Below, piece by piece: positions 1 to 6,630 of a stretch of DNA of 64,000 nt. The position numbers were made by a program, and so were the translations under genes. The number at the start of each line of letters is the position of its first letter. Positions within the stretch are counted from its first letter, which is position 1. The DNA is from an uncultured Gammaproteobacteria bacterium (GTDB lineage Bacteria > Pseudomonadota > Gammaproteobacteria > HK1), in the NCBI GenBank assembly GCA_958295835.1, contig OY282378.1, forward strand, positions 3,497,694 through 3,561,693, given 5' to 3'. The notes below the pieces were generated by a model. It searched no databases and was not told where the DNA came from. It was given only the letters and a program-made list of their open reading frames with translations.

Positions 1-1
1 G

Positions 2-97
2 ACGGGCGATGCGGCGGGCGGCGCGATAGGCAGTACGGCGGACGGCGCGACGGGCGATGCGGTGGACGGCACGACGGGCGATGCGGCGGGCGGCGCG
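2..97. repeat. Four 24-bp in-frame repeats before the molybdenum hydroxylase domain
   Basis: The motif ACGGGCGATGCGG recurs at 2, 50 and 74, with a degenerate copy near 26, giving a 24-bp period that encodes GDAxxGxx peptides. It lies in the frame of the hydroxylase just before the conserved YVGRRLPSVDGPGKVTG start of the family fold. It looks like a linker, either an N-terminal tail or a joint to another domain upstream of the window. Confidence 0.7.
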
Positions 98-2770
98 CAA
101 GACGCGGACGTCAAACGGTACGTGGGCCGCCGGCTCCCGAGCGTGGACGGTCCCGGCAAGGTCACGGGCCGGGCGGTCTTCGGCGCGGACGGTGCGCCCG
201 CCGGTGCGCTCCGGCTGCGGGTGGTGCGCTCCCCCCACGCGCACGCGCGTTTCACCCTCGGCGACTGCGCCGCGCTGCACGAGCGCCATCCCGGACTCGC
301 CCGCATCCTCACCGCTAACGACGTCCCGGGCGTCAACGGGTTCGGCATCTACCCGGAGGTCAAGGATCAGCCGGTGCTCGCGCCCGGCATCGTACGCTAC
401 CGCGGCGAGGCGATGTTCGCGCTGGTCGGCGACGCGGACACCCTCGCCCGGCTGACCGACGATCGGCTTTCCGTCGGTTGGGAGCCGCTTCCGGCCGTGT
501 CCGATCCGCGCGACGCGCTCGCGGCCGGCGCCCCGCCCGTCAACCCGGACCGGCCGGACAACGTGCTCGCCCGCGGGCGCGTGCACGCCGGGGAAGTGCC
601 GCCGCCCGGCAGCGGTCCGCCAAGTGGCGGCAGTTCACTGAGCAGCGATGCTCCAGGCGGCGATTCCCCAGGCAACGGTCCGCCGGATGATGGCGGCGGT
701 TCAATAGGCAATGGCCCGCTTGGCGACGGTTCACCGGACAGCGGCTCGCCGGACGACGATCCGCCAGACAGCGCCTCGCCAGTCGTCAGCCCGTCAGCCG
801 GTGGCCTGCTGGTCGGTGGCCCGCCGGCCAGCGGCGATCTGATCGAGGCGAGCGGCGAGTTCGAGACCCCTTTCATCGAGCACGCCTACATCGAGCCGGA
901 GGCGGGCTGGGCACGGCGGATCGAGGGCGGCCGCATCGAGGTGGTGGCGTGCACGCAGACCCCCTACATGGACCGGGACGAGGTGGCGAACGTGCTCGGC
1001 ATCGCGCCCGGGCAGGTGCGCATCCGCCCCTCCGCCTGCGGGGGCGGTTTCGGCGGCAAGCTCGACCAGTCCGTCCAGCCTCTGGTGGCGCTGGCGGCGT
1101 GGCTGCTGGACAGGCCGGTGTGCTGCACCTACACGCGCCCCGAGTCGATGGCCGCCACCACCAAGCGGCATCCGGCACGCATCCGCGCCCGCGCGGTGGC
1201 CGAGCCCGGTGGGCGCCTGCTCGGATACGAGTTCGACGGGGATTTCGACACCGGGGCCTACGCCTCCTGGGGTCCCACCGTGGCCGGGCGGGTCCCGGTG
1301 CACTGCATGGGTCCGTACCGCGTGCCCAACGTGCGTGCGGAGGCGCGCGCGATCTTCACGCATTCGCCGCCAGCGGGCGCCTTCCGCGGCTTCGGCGTGC
1401 CCCAGGCCGCGATCGCGCACGAGACACTGATCGACGAGCTGGCGGTCGCCTGCGGCATCGATCCGCTCGAATTCCGGCGCCGCAACGCACTGCGGGCCGG
1501 AGACCGCACCGCCACCGGCCAGGTGCTGGAGGCGAGCGCGGGGCTCGTCGCCTGCCTCGACGCGCTACGCCCGCGCTGGGAGGCGTTGCGCCGGGAGGCC
1601 GATGCGTTCAACGCCTCGGCATCGGCCGCGGATTCTGCTGCCACCTCGATGCCCGCATCGACACCGGCCGCAGATTCCACCGCCACCTCGATGCCCGCAT
1701 CGACACCGACCGCAGATTCCGCCGCCACCTCGATGCCCGCATCGACACCGACCGCAGCCTCCACCACCGCCGCGACCGCGGCCGGTCCGCGCCGCCCGCA
1801 CCGGCGCCGCGGCGTCGGCATCGCGTGCATGTGGTACGGCTGCGGCAACACCTCGATGTCGAACCCCTCCTCGATGCGCGTGACGCTCTCCCGGGACGGT
1901 CGGGTGGTGTTCTACAACGGGGCGCAGGACGTCGGGCAGGGCTCATCCACGGTCATGCTCCAGATCATGGCCGAAGCCCTGGGCCTGCCCATCGAGCAGA
2001 TCGACATGGTGGTCTCGGACACCGACCTCACCGAGGACGCGGGGAAGTCCTCGGCCTCGCGCCAGACCTTCGTCTCCGGCCGCGCGGCCCAGCGCGCGGG
2101 CGCCGACCTGCGCGCGAAGACCCTGGCCCTGGTCAACGCCGGGCCGGATGCGAGCCTCCGGCTCGAGGGCAGGGAGTTGCGCATCACCGGCGGGAACGGT
2201 GTCGAACATACCGTCGCACTCGGGCGCTTGCCGGTCGTCGAGGGCGAGGACGTCGTTCTCGAAGGCCGGGGCGTGTTCGATCCGCCCACCACCCCCCTCG
2301 ACGAGAACGGCCAGGGGATCCCGTACGCGACCTACGGCTTCGCCGCGCAGATCGCCAGCGTGGAGGTGGATCCGGAGCTCGGCACGGTGGCGCTACGCCG
2401 CATCGTCGCCGCCCACGATGTCGGCGCCGCCGTGAACCCGGCGCTCGTCGAAGGACAGATCGAGGGCGGGATCGCACAGGGGATCGGACTCGCCCTGATG
2501 GAGGAGTACGTGCCGGGGCGCACCGAGAACCTGCACGACTACCTGTTCCCCTCGATCGGCGACGTCCCGGAGATCGAATGCCTGCTCGTCGAGGACCCCG
2601 AGCCGCTCGGCCCCTACGGCGCCAAGGGGATCGGCGAGCCCGCGCTGATCCCCACCGCGCCCGCGATCCTCAACGCGGTCCACCACGCCACCGGGGTGCG
2701 CCTGCGCCGGCTGCCGATCCTGCCGCACCGCGTGCGCGCGGCCCTCGAAGCGGGAGGCCGGCATGGCTGA
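2..2770 (+). CDS. Molybdopterin-binding large subunit of a xanthine dehydrogenase/CoxL-type hydroxylase, 5' end outside window
   Basis: Catalytic subunit of a molybdenum hydroxylase that would hydroxylate an N-heterocycle or aldehyde at its Mo-pterin centre and pass electrons to separate [2Fe-2S] and FAD subunits. Counting from the GTG at 62, visible signatures are ACGGGFGGK near residue 325, AFRGFG near 441, GQGSSTVMLQ near 625 and YGAKGIGE near 855, which carries the active-site Glu. The frame stays open back to base 2 and begins with an in-frame 24-bp repeat, so the real start is probably upstream; GTG 62 is only the first in-window option. Two low-complexity blocks (about residues 180-258 and 517-578) interrupt an otherwise normal family fold. 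The stop overlaps an ATG (ATGGCTGA), as if the next gene was once translationally coupled. The substrate cannot be read from sequence; neighbouring hnr suggests a pyridine-type ring. Confidence 0.9.
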   Translation, partial: TGDAAGGAIGSTADGATGDAVDGTTGDAAGGAQDADVKRYVGRRLPSVDGPGKVTGRAVFGADGAPAGALRLRVVRSPHAHARFTLGDCAALHERHPGLARILTANDVPGVNGFGIYPEVKDQPVLAPGIVRYRGEAMFALVGDADTLARLTDDRLSVGWEPLPAVSDPRDALAAGAPPVNPDRPDNVLARGRVHAGEVPPPGSGPPSGGSSLSSDAPGGDSPGNGPPDDGGGSIGNGPLGDGSPDSGSPDDDPPDSASPVVSPSAGGLLVGGPPASGDLIEASGEFETPFIEHAYIEPEAGWARRIEGGRIEVVACTQTPYMDRDEVANVLGIAPGQVRIRPSACGGGFGGKLDQSVQPLVALAAWLLDRPVCCTYTRPESMAATTKRHPARIRARAVAEPGGRLLGYEFDGDFDTGAYASWGPTVAGRVPVHCMGPYRVPNVRAEARAIFTHSPPAGAFRGFGVPQAAIAHETLIDELAVACGIDPLEFRRRNALRAGDRTATGQVLEASAGLVACLDALRPRWEALRREADAFNASASAADSAATSMPASTPAADSTATSMPASTPTADSAATSMPASTPTAASTTAATAAGPRRPHRRRGVGIACMWYGCGNTSMSNPSSMRVTLSRDGRVVFYNGAQDVGQGSSTVMLQIMAEALGLPIEQIDMVVSDTDLTEDAGKSSASRQTFVSGRAAQRAGADLRAKTLALVNAGPDASLRLEGRELRITGGNGVEHTVALGRLPVVEGEDVVLEGRGVFDPPTTPLDENGQGIPYATYGFAAQIASVEVDPELGTVALRRIVAAHDVGAAVNPALVEGQIEGGIAQGIGLALMEEYVPGRTENLHDYLFPSIGDVPEIECLLVEDPEPLGPYGAKGIGEPALIPTAPAILNAVHHATGVRLRRLPILPHRVRAALEAGGRHG
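598..834. repeat. Low-complexity Gly/Pro/Ser/Asp insert in the molybdenum hydroxylase
   Basis: About 79 residues made almost only of G, P, S, D, N and A replace the short segment that normally joins the substrate-side domain to the FIEHAYIEPE stretch. DNA repeats of roughly 21-24 bp (GGCAACGGTCCGCC-like and TCGCCGGACGACG-like words) are visible but diverged. The homologous segment in the second hydroxylase of this window (about 23455-23510) is a normal folded sequence, so this is an expansion specific to this copy. Confidence 0.75.
1627..1758. repeat. Three 42-bp tandem repeats inside the molybdenum hydroxylase
   Basis: The 42-bp unit, marked by CCACCTCGATGCCCGCATCG at 1641, 1683 and 1725, encodes a 14-residue peptide close to ADSAATSMPASTPT. 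The array ends in a Thr/Ala-rich tail and basic residues before RRRGVGIACMWYG. The site corresponds to the point where the second hydroxylase is split into two genes (24497/24502). Confidence 0.85.
2744..2767. repeat. 24-bp direct repeat, first copy (3' end of the hydroxylase gene)
   Basis: Codes for the hydroxylase C-terminus LEAGGRHG and includes the overlapping ATGGC. It is identical over 24 bp to 3636-3659, and the yefM-yoeB locus lies between the two copies. A weaker match extends about 25 bp further upstream in both copies. Confidence 0.9.
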
Positions 2771-2832
2771 ATCCCCCGGCGACGGCGCCACGTGCTACAT
2801 ATCGGACCGTACATCCGCACCCACTCGAATCG

Positions 2833-3081
2833 TCACGAGTAGTGGTACCGGCACTGAAGGAACTCGATGCGGTCGTCCGCAACGCAATACACGAGACGAT
2901 GTTCCTGGTTCAGACGACGTGACCACGCTCCGACCGCAAGATGCTTCAGTCGTTCCGGTTTCCCGATCCCGGAGAAGGGTTCCCTCAAAACGGCCTCGAC
3001 CAGATCGAGCACACGTAGCGCCGTTCTTCTGTCGTGCTGTACCCAGTGCTTCGGATCATCCCGAAATTCCGGGTGGAACAC
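2833..3081 (-). CDS. yoeB: YoeB/Txe family mRNA-interferase toxin
   Basis: Ribosome-dependent mRNA-cleaving toxin of a type II pair. The 82 residues contain the family landmarks LDLVEAVLREPFSGIGKPERLKH, GAWSRRLNQEHRLVYCV and the C-terminal LQCRYHY, with the expected Glu, Arg, His and terminal His-Tyr residues. Length matches YoeB (about 84). I chose the GTG at 3081 because it gives VFHPEFRDDPKHW, the usual YoeB beginning, and starts 10 bases after the antitoxin stop with a GAGGGG element upstream; longer in-frame versions run into the antitoxin. It is transcribed opposite to the flanking catabolic genes and follows its antitoxin. Its whole locus lies between two copies of a junction repeat. 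Confidence 0.9.
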   Translation of the reverse strand: MFHPEFRDDPKHWVQHDRRTALRVLDLVEAVLREPFSGIGKPERLKHLAVGAWSRRLNQEHRLVYCVADDRIEFLQCRYHYS

Positions 3082-3091
3082 CGCAACGCGG

Positions 3092-3382
3092 CTACCCCTC
3101 GGCAAGGCCGAGTTCCCGGCGCAACTCACCCACCGTCGAAGGCGGCAGCGCATGCTCCTGGGCACGGAGGAGAGCGCGAAGAAGCCGCCGTGCATTCGCC
3201 GGAGAGCGCATGAGATGCGCGGTCTCGGTCAGCGACGCCAGCTCTTCCGCGCTGATCAAGGCCACGTCTTCACCACCGGGCCGGCGAATGAGCACCGGTT
3301 GCCGGGTTGAAGCGACCTCGTCGCACAGCGCCGCCAACGTCATGCGGGCCTCGTCGCAGGTCGTGACTTGTGTGGCGCGCAT
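3092..3382 (-). CDS. yefM: YefM/Phd family antitoxin
   Basis: 96-residue antitoxin that should neutralise the downstream YoeB and repress its own operon. The N-terminal part (ATQVTTCDEARMTLAALCDEV) is the Phd/YefM DNA-binding fold, and LTETAHLMRSPANARRLL is the signature of YefM proteins paired with YoeB. The start at 3382 is preceded by GAGGAAGG with ideal spacing and gives the normal length; an ATG eight codons upstream adds only an atypical tail. The toxin start follows the stop by 10 bases, the standard order for this pair. Confidence 0.9.
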   Translation of the reverse strand: MRATQVTTCDEARMTLAALCDEVASTRQPVLIRRPGGEDVALISAEELASLTETAHLMRSPANARRLLRALLRAQEHALPPSTVGELRRELGLAEG

Positions 3383-3635
3383 CAAGCCTTCCTCGGTTCC
3401 GAACACGGCAGGATTGCATCATGGTGTCGTCAGGCGGCCTTGTCCAGCCACTCGCAATCCATCCTCGGAGACCGTACGGGAACGGAGGAAAGACGGCCAT
3501 GCTTCCACGCGACGCCGCTCCGGAGTGATCTCCATCGTGGCTCCGCCATCCATCCACACCCTGCATTGCGGCCGCCGCCACGACCGTGCCGTATCCAGCA
3601 TCCGGGACGCGGTTCTCCGCATCGCGTACACGGCT
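3383..3635. other. Spacer upstream of yefM, no gene recognised
   Basis: Should hold the yefM-yoeB promoter and operator on the minus strand, but I see no convincing -35/-10 pair. A minus-strand reading (3631 to 3419) is open for 70 codons without recognisable similarity. The right end (from about 3608) begins to resemble the 3' end of the hydroxylase gene and runs into the second repeat copy. Confidence 0.4.
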
Positions 3636-3877
3636 CTCGAAGCGGGAGGCCGGCATGGCCGAGACTCCGGGCCGCAACACGGGCGAAGCGTCGCGGTGCC
3701 CGCCGAAACGGGAGACTCCTGTGGCTGAGGCGGCGGACAACTCCCGTAGCAACCGCCGCCGCGGCGACCGCGGCCTCACCGGCAAGCACGACGCCCGCAT
3801 GGCCGAGATGTCGGGCCGCAAGGTGGACGGGGCGCTCGCGCCGGTGTTCCCCGAAACGGAAAGCTCCCGTGGCTGAG
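3636..3877. repeat. Duplicated hydroxylase/hnr junction: second 24-bp copy plus a diverged ~146-bp tandem duplication
   Basis: Bases 3636-3659 repeat 2744-2767 exactly. Downstream, two diverged units follow: ATGGCCGAGACTCCGGGCCG at 3655 matches ATGGCCGAGATGTCGGGCCG at 3799, and a CGAAACGG...GTGGCTGAG block ending at 3729 matches one ending at 3877. The last GTGGCTGAG is the start of hnr, so the array is repeated copies of the 5' boundary of hnr joined to the 3' boundary of the hydroxylase. A 73-codon frame from 3655 to 3876 is open but consists of the repeat itself, so I do not call it a gene. Confidence 0.85.
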
Positions 3878-5389
3878 CCCACAAGCACCCGCACCGACCG
3901 CACCGACAAGTTCGGCGCCCGCGAGGAATCCGGGATCGTGCGCTGCGACGCCTGCCCCATCCTGTGCCGCATCAAGCCCGGAAAGCTTGGGGCCTGCGAC
4001 CGCTACGCCAACGAGAACGGCACCCTGGTGCGCACCGACCCGCTGGTGCTGACCGAGCGGGCGCTCGACGCCGGCGCCCCGGTCGTGCCCTTCGCGGGCG
4101 AGGCCCTCGCCGACTGGGACGGCAGGGCCTTCACCAGCGACCGCACCTTCGTCACCGGCATCGGCTCGGGCACCACCTACCCCGACTACAAGCCGGCCCC
4201 CTTCATCGTCGCCGCCGAGTACGAAGGCGTGGACACGGTCACCGTGGTCTCCGAGGGCATCTTCTCCTACTGCGGTGCGAAGGTGAAAATCGACACCGAC
4301 CGCCATCTCGGCCCGGAATGCGCCACCATCCGCGCCGAGGGCGAGCCGGTCGGGCACGTCACCACCGCCGAGTACGGCTCGCAGATGCTCGCCATCGGCG
4401 GGGTGAACCAGCTCACCGGCGGCACCCGCAAGGCCGGGCGGATCACCTGCGAGACGCTGCTCGCGCTGTGCAACCGCGAAGCGGTGGAGCTGGCCATCGA
4501 CGGCGGGGCCACGGTGGTGGCGCAGGCCGGGCGCGCACCGCTGGTGAACGGCGTCGAGGAGCGGCGCATGAGGGCCGGCTGCGGCTCGGCGACCATCGGC
4601 ATGTTCGCCCGGCAGTGGCACGGGCACGTGGACGAGGTGATCGTGGTGGACGACCACATCACCGGGGTGCTGACCGAGCACCAGGCCGGGGCCTGTCTGG
4701 GCATGGCGCCGGCCGGCGTCCGGGTGCGGGGGCGCAAGTCCACACCGGGCCGCTACTTCCAGGTGGCGCGCCCCGGCACCGGCTGGGGCGGGACGGACGT
4801 GACCGAGCCGCTGTCCATCATCCGGCGCATCGACCCGGCGGTGGCATGGCCGGGGATGCGGGTGCTGCTGACCACCACCACCGGCGAGGACAGCCTGTAC
4901 TGCCTCCTCGACGAGGACCGGAAGACCTTGCGGCCCGCGCCGGTCCCGGATGCGGTGCGCCGGGTGGTCGAGCGCATCGGGGAGAACTGCGAGCCGTCGC
5001 TGTGCTCGGTGCTGTTCATGGCCGGGGCGGGTGGGTCGTTGCGGGCCGGGGTCACCGAAAACCCCATCCGGCTGACCGATTCCATCAAGTCCTCGGCGGC
5101 GCGGGTGACCATGGGCGGGGCGCCGGTCTACGTCTGGCCGGGGGGCGGCATCACCGTGCTGGTCGACGTCACCCGCCTGCCCGCCAACGCCTTCGGCTAC
5201 GTGCCGACCCCGGCCATCGTGGCGCCGATCGAATTCACGCTGGCGCTCGCCGACTACGAGGCGCTCGGCGGGCACCTGGACCACGCGATCCCGTTCTCGG
5301 AGGTCCTCCTCGAAACAGGCGGGGAGGCCGACGTGCGGCCCTGGAACGGCGCGAACCCCTGGCCGTGGAAGCCGGTGGCGCAGCGCTGA
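3869..5389 (+). CDS. hnr: 6-hydroxynicotinate reductase-like iron-sulfur protein
   Basis: 506 residues that I recognise as the family annotated 6-hydroxynicotinate reductase, which in Eubacterium barkeri reduces 6-hydroxynicotinate to 1,4,5,6-tetrahydro-6-oxonicotinate with ferredoxin. The N-terminus carries a Cys cluster (CDACPILC near residue 26, then GACDRY near 41) fit for an Fe-S centre. Family blocks TYPDYKPAPF, GIFSYCGAKVKIDTDRH, EYGSQMLAIGG, GCGSATIGMFA, VDDHITGV and GRYFQVA follow, ending in NPWPWKPVAQR. GTG 3869 is chosen because it starts just before the conserved part and has GGAAAG upstream; the reading frame is open further back but runs into duplicated DNA. Many aerobic bacteria carry this protein without tested activity, so the substrate is inferred. 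Confidence 0.85.
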   Translation: MAEPTSTRTDRTDKFGAREESGIVRCDACPILCRIKPGKLGACDRYANENGTLVRTDPLVLTERALDAGAPVVPFAGEALADWDGRAFTSDRTFVTGIGSGTTYPDYKPAPFIVAAEYEGVDTVTVVSEGIFSYCGAKVKIDTDRHLGPECATIRAEGEPVGHVTTAEYGSQMLAIGGVNQLTGGTRKAGRITCETLLALCNREAVELAIDGGATVVAQAGRAPLVNGVEERRMRAGCGSATIGMFARQWHGHVDEVIVVDDHITGVLTEHQAGACLGMAPAGVRVRGRKSTPGRYFQVARPGTGWGGTDVTEPLSIIRRIDPAVAWPGMRVLLTTTTGEDSLYCLLDEDRKTLRPAPVPDAVRRVVERIGENCEPSLCSVLFMAGAGGSLRAGVTENPIRLTDSIKSSAARVTMGGAPVYVWPGGGITVLVDVTRLPANAFGYVPTPAIVAPIEFTLALADYEALGGHLDHAIPFSEVLLETGGEADVRPWNGANPWPWKPVAQR

Positions 5390-5410
5390 GCCCTCGCGCC
5401 GCGGCCCGGC
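5351..5410. repeat. 60-bp direct repeat, first copy (3' end of hnr)
   Basis: Covers the last 13 codons of hnr with its stop and about 20 bases beyond. It matches 6552-6611 in 59 of 60 positions. The RHH-mazF pair and an IS3 scrap lie between the copies. Confidence 0.95.
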
Positions 5411-5601
5411 ACGCCGGGCGGATACGGTGCCGGCGCCTCCCTCATTGATTTCACCGCCCGACTCGCCGCCCTCGTTCCACGACCGCGCGCCCACCTCACC
5501 CGCTACCACGGTGCCTTCTATGAATCTTGAGGCGGGATAGCGGGTGCATGACATTTTGTGCCACGATTCACACTCCAATAAGCAATGCGAGAAGCACTTC
5601 G

Positions 5602-5883
5602 ATGACGATGCTCAGCATTCGGCTTTCCGATGAGCTCGATGCCCGGCTGAACGCGGAATCCAGGTCCGCCGGCCAACCGAAGTCCTTTCTGGTGCGCCAA
5701 GCCCTGGAGCAGTTCCTGATCCGGCGAAAACGTGAGCGCTTCCTGGTCGGACTGACCCGGGCGGCTCGGGTGCTGGATGCCGGCGAGGCGCTGGAGGTCG
5801 CGGCCGAGGCCTTGCCCTTGGACAATGAAGCCCTGGACCTGACCGAGCGTCCGAATCCGTCGGACAAACGGGTTTCGGAGTGA
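5602..5883 (+). CDS. Ribbon-helix-helix (CopG-type) antitoxin
   Basis: 93 residues beginning LSIRLSDELDARLNAESRSAG, the beta strand and first helix of a ribbon-helix-helix DNA-binding domain, then KSFLVRQALEQFLI for the second helix. The acidic C-terminal half is the expected toxin-binding part. I start at ATG 5602, which has GAGAAG seven bases upstream; ATG 5608 is possible, and the 25 codons upstream in frame look non-coding. Its stop overlaps the next gene's GTG (GTGA) and precedes its ATG by two bases, so the two are co-translated. The RHH plus MazF pairing is common. Confidence 0.85.
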   Translation: MTMLSIRLSDELDARLNAESRSAGQPKSFLVRQALEQFLIRRKRERFLVGLTRAARVLDAGEALEVAAEALPLDNEALDLTERPNPSDKRVSE

Positions 5884-5885
5884 CG

Positions 5886-6242
5886 ATGCCAATCAAGAGA
5901 GGGCAAGTGTGGGTCGCGAACCTGAATCCCAATCGTGGCGCAGAGGCCGGCAAGATCCGTCCGGTGCTGATCATCCAGGGAGACTGGTTGAGCGAGGCTC
6001 AGTCGCGTACGGTGGTCGTCCTCCCACTCACCACCGGCGTCCGCCCCGAGACGGAACCACTCCGCGTCAGAATCCGATCGCGCGACGGTTTGCGTGAGGA
6101 TTCACATGTTCTCGTGGAGCAACCCCGTACGCTCGATCGCGCAAGGATTGGCGACGGCCCTCTGACGGAACTTTCAGCAGACGAAATCCGGCAGGTTGAA
6201 CAGAGCCTGCTGGCGGTTCTGGGCATATTCCGCGAATCGTGA
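5886..6242 (+). CDS. mazF: MazF/PemK family endoribonuclease toxin
   Basis: 118-residue toxin of the MazF/PemK/Kid fold, which cuts mRNA at short motifs. Diagnostic pieces are IKRGQVWVANLNPNRGAE at the N-terminus, KIRPVLIIQ, VVVLPLTT and the DSHVLVEQPRTLDRARIG segment, followed by the C-terminal helix. ATG 5886 gives the canonical MPIKRGQVW start with GGAG six bases upstream; the GTG at 5880 overlaps the antitoxin stop and adds two residues. This pair runs in the same direction as the catabolic genes, unlike yefM-yoeB, and sits inside the duplicated hnr/dinB junction. Confidence 0.92.
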   Translation: MPIKRGQVWVANLNPNRGAEAGKIRPVLIIQGDWLSEAQSRTVVVLPLTTGVRPETEPLRVRIRSRDGLREDSHVLVEQPRTLDRARIGDGPLTELSADEIRQVEQSLLAVLGIFRES

Positions 6243-6311
6243 GCACCGTGCAGATCCGCGCCCATGGGCATGGCTTGACGGCCCGCGCGGTCGTGAACGC
6301 CGCAGCGGGAC

Positions 6312-6458
6312 AGTGTTCGCGACGCGCTCGAAGTCATCGGGGCCGAGATAGTCCAGGGCGGCATGCCGACGGGCCGGGTCGTGCCAGCGTTCGATGAAAT
6401 CGGACCGCGCTGTCTTCGCCTCGGCCTGGATGCGAAACGAACGCCGGGCGAAGAGCTC
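6312..6458 (-). pseudogene. Fragment of an IS3-family transposase (OrfB C-terminus)
   Basis: On the minus strand this stretch reads ELFARRSFRIQAEAKTARSD and then FIERWHDPARRHAALDYLGP followed by DDFER, the end of the DDE integrase core of IS3-family OrfB proteins (family pattern: E-A...FIE.WYN..RRHSALGYLSP..FE). Only about 49 codons remain; the catalytic D, D and E region is absent and I see no terminal inverted repeat. It lies between mazF and the hnr remnant, which it touches at about 6450. It is the only transposon trace I can identify in the window and a plausible agent for the rearrangements around it. Confidence 0.75.
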
Positions 6459-6590
6459 GCAGGCGGATCCTTCGCCGTCCGGGACGGCAGGGCTTTCACG
6501 AGGGACCGCGCCTTCGTCACCGGGCCGCTCTCGATCATCCGCAGCGACACGGCGAACCCCTGGCCGTGGAAGCCGGTGACGCAGCGCTGA
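6446..6590 (+). pseudogene. Internally deleted remnant of hnr
   Basis: Three separate pieces of hnr are joined in frame. DGRAFTRDRAFVTG matches hnr 4117-4158, PLSIIR matches 4806-4830, and ANPWPWKPVTQR plus stop matches 5351-5391. The intervening hnr sequence (about 640 and 520 bases) is missing. The reading frame runs through both joins to the original stop. An upstream GEELA also resembles hnr GEALA. The remnant lies directly before dinB and shares its last 60-bp copy with the hnr terminus. No function is likely, but the in-frame joins are unusual. Confidence 0.85.
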
Positions 6591-6611
6591 GCCCTCGCGC
6601 CGCGGCCCGGC
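6552..6611. repeat. 60-bp direct repeat, second copy
   Basis: Second copy of 5351-5410 with one mismatch. It carries the hnr stop region and ends 19 bases before the dinB start, so it preserves what was probably the original hnr/dinB spacing. Confidence 0.95.
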
Positions 6612-6630
6612 GTGCCGGTACCCTCGGATC

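Noticed and set aside
2763..3728. Long plus-strand open frame opposite yefM-yoeB
   Set aside because: It lies antisense to two well-supported genes, has no protein-like composition and only shares the repeated LEAGGRHG segment.
3655..3876. 73-codon frame upstream of hnr
   Set aside because: Made entirely of a duplicated junction unit with the same peptide beginning twice; more simply explained as duplicated non-coding/start sequence.
3776..5578. 600-codon minus-strand open frame over hnr
   Set aside because: GC-rich shadow of hnr; composition (Gly/Arg/His/Pro) is typical of antisense reading in GC-rich DNA and no motif is present.
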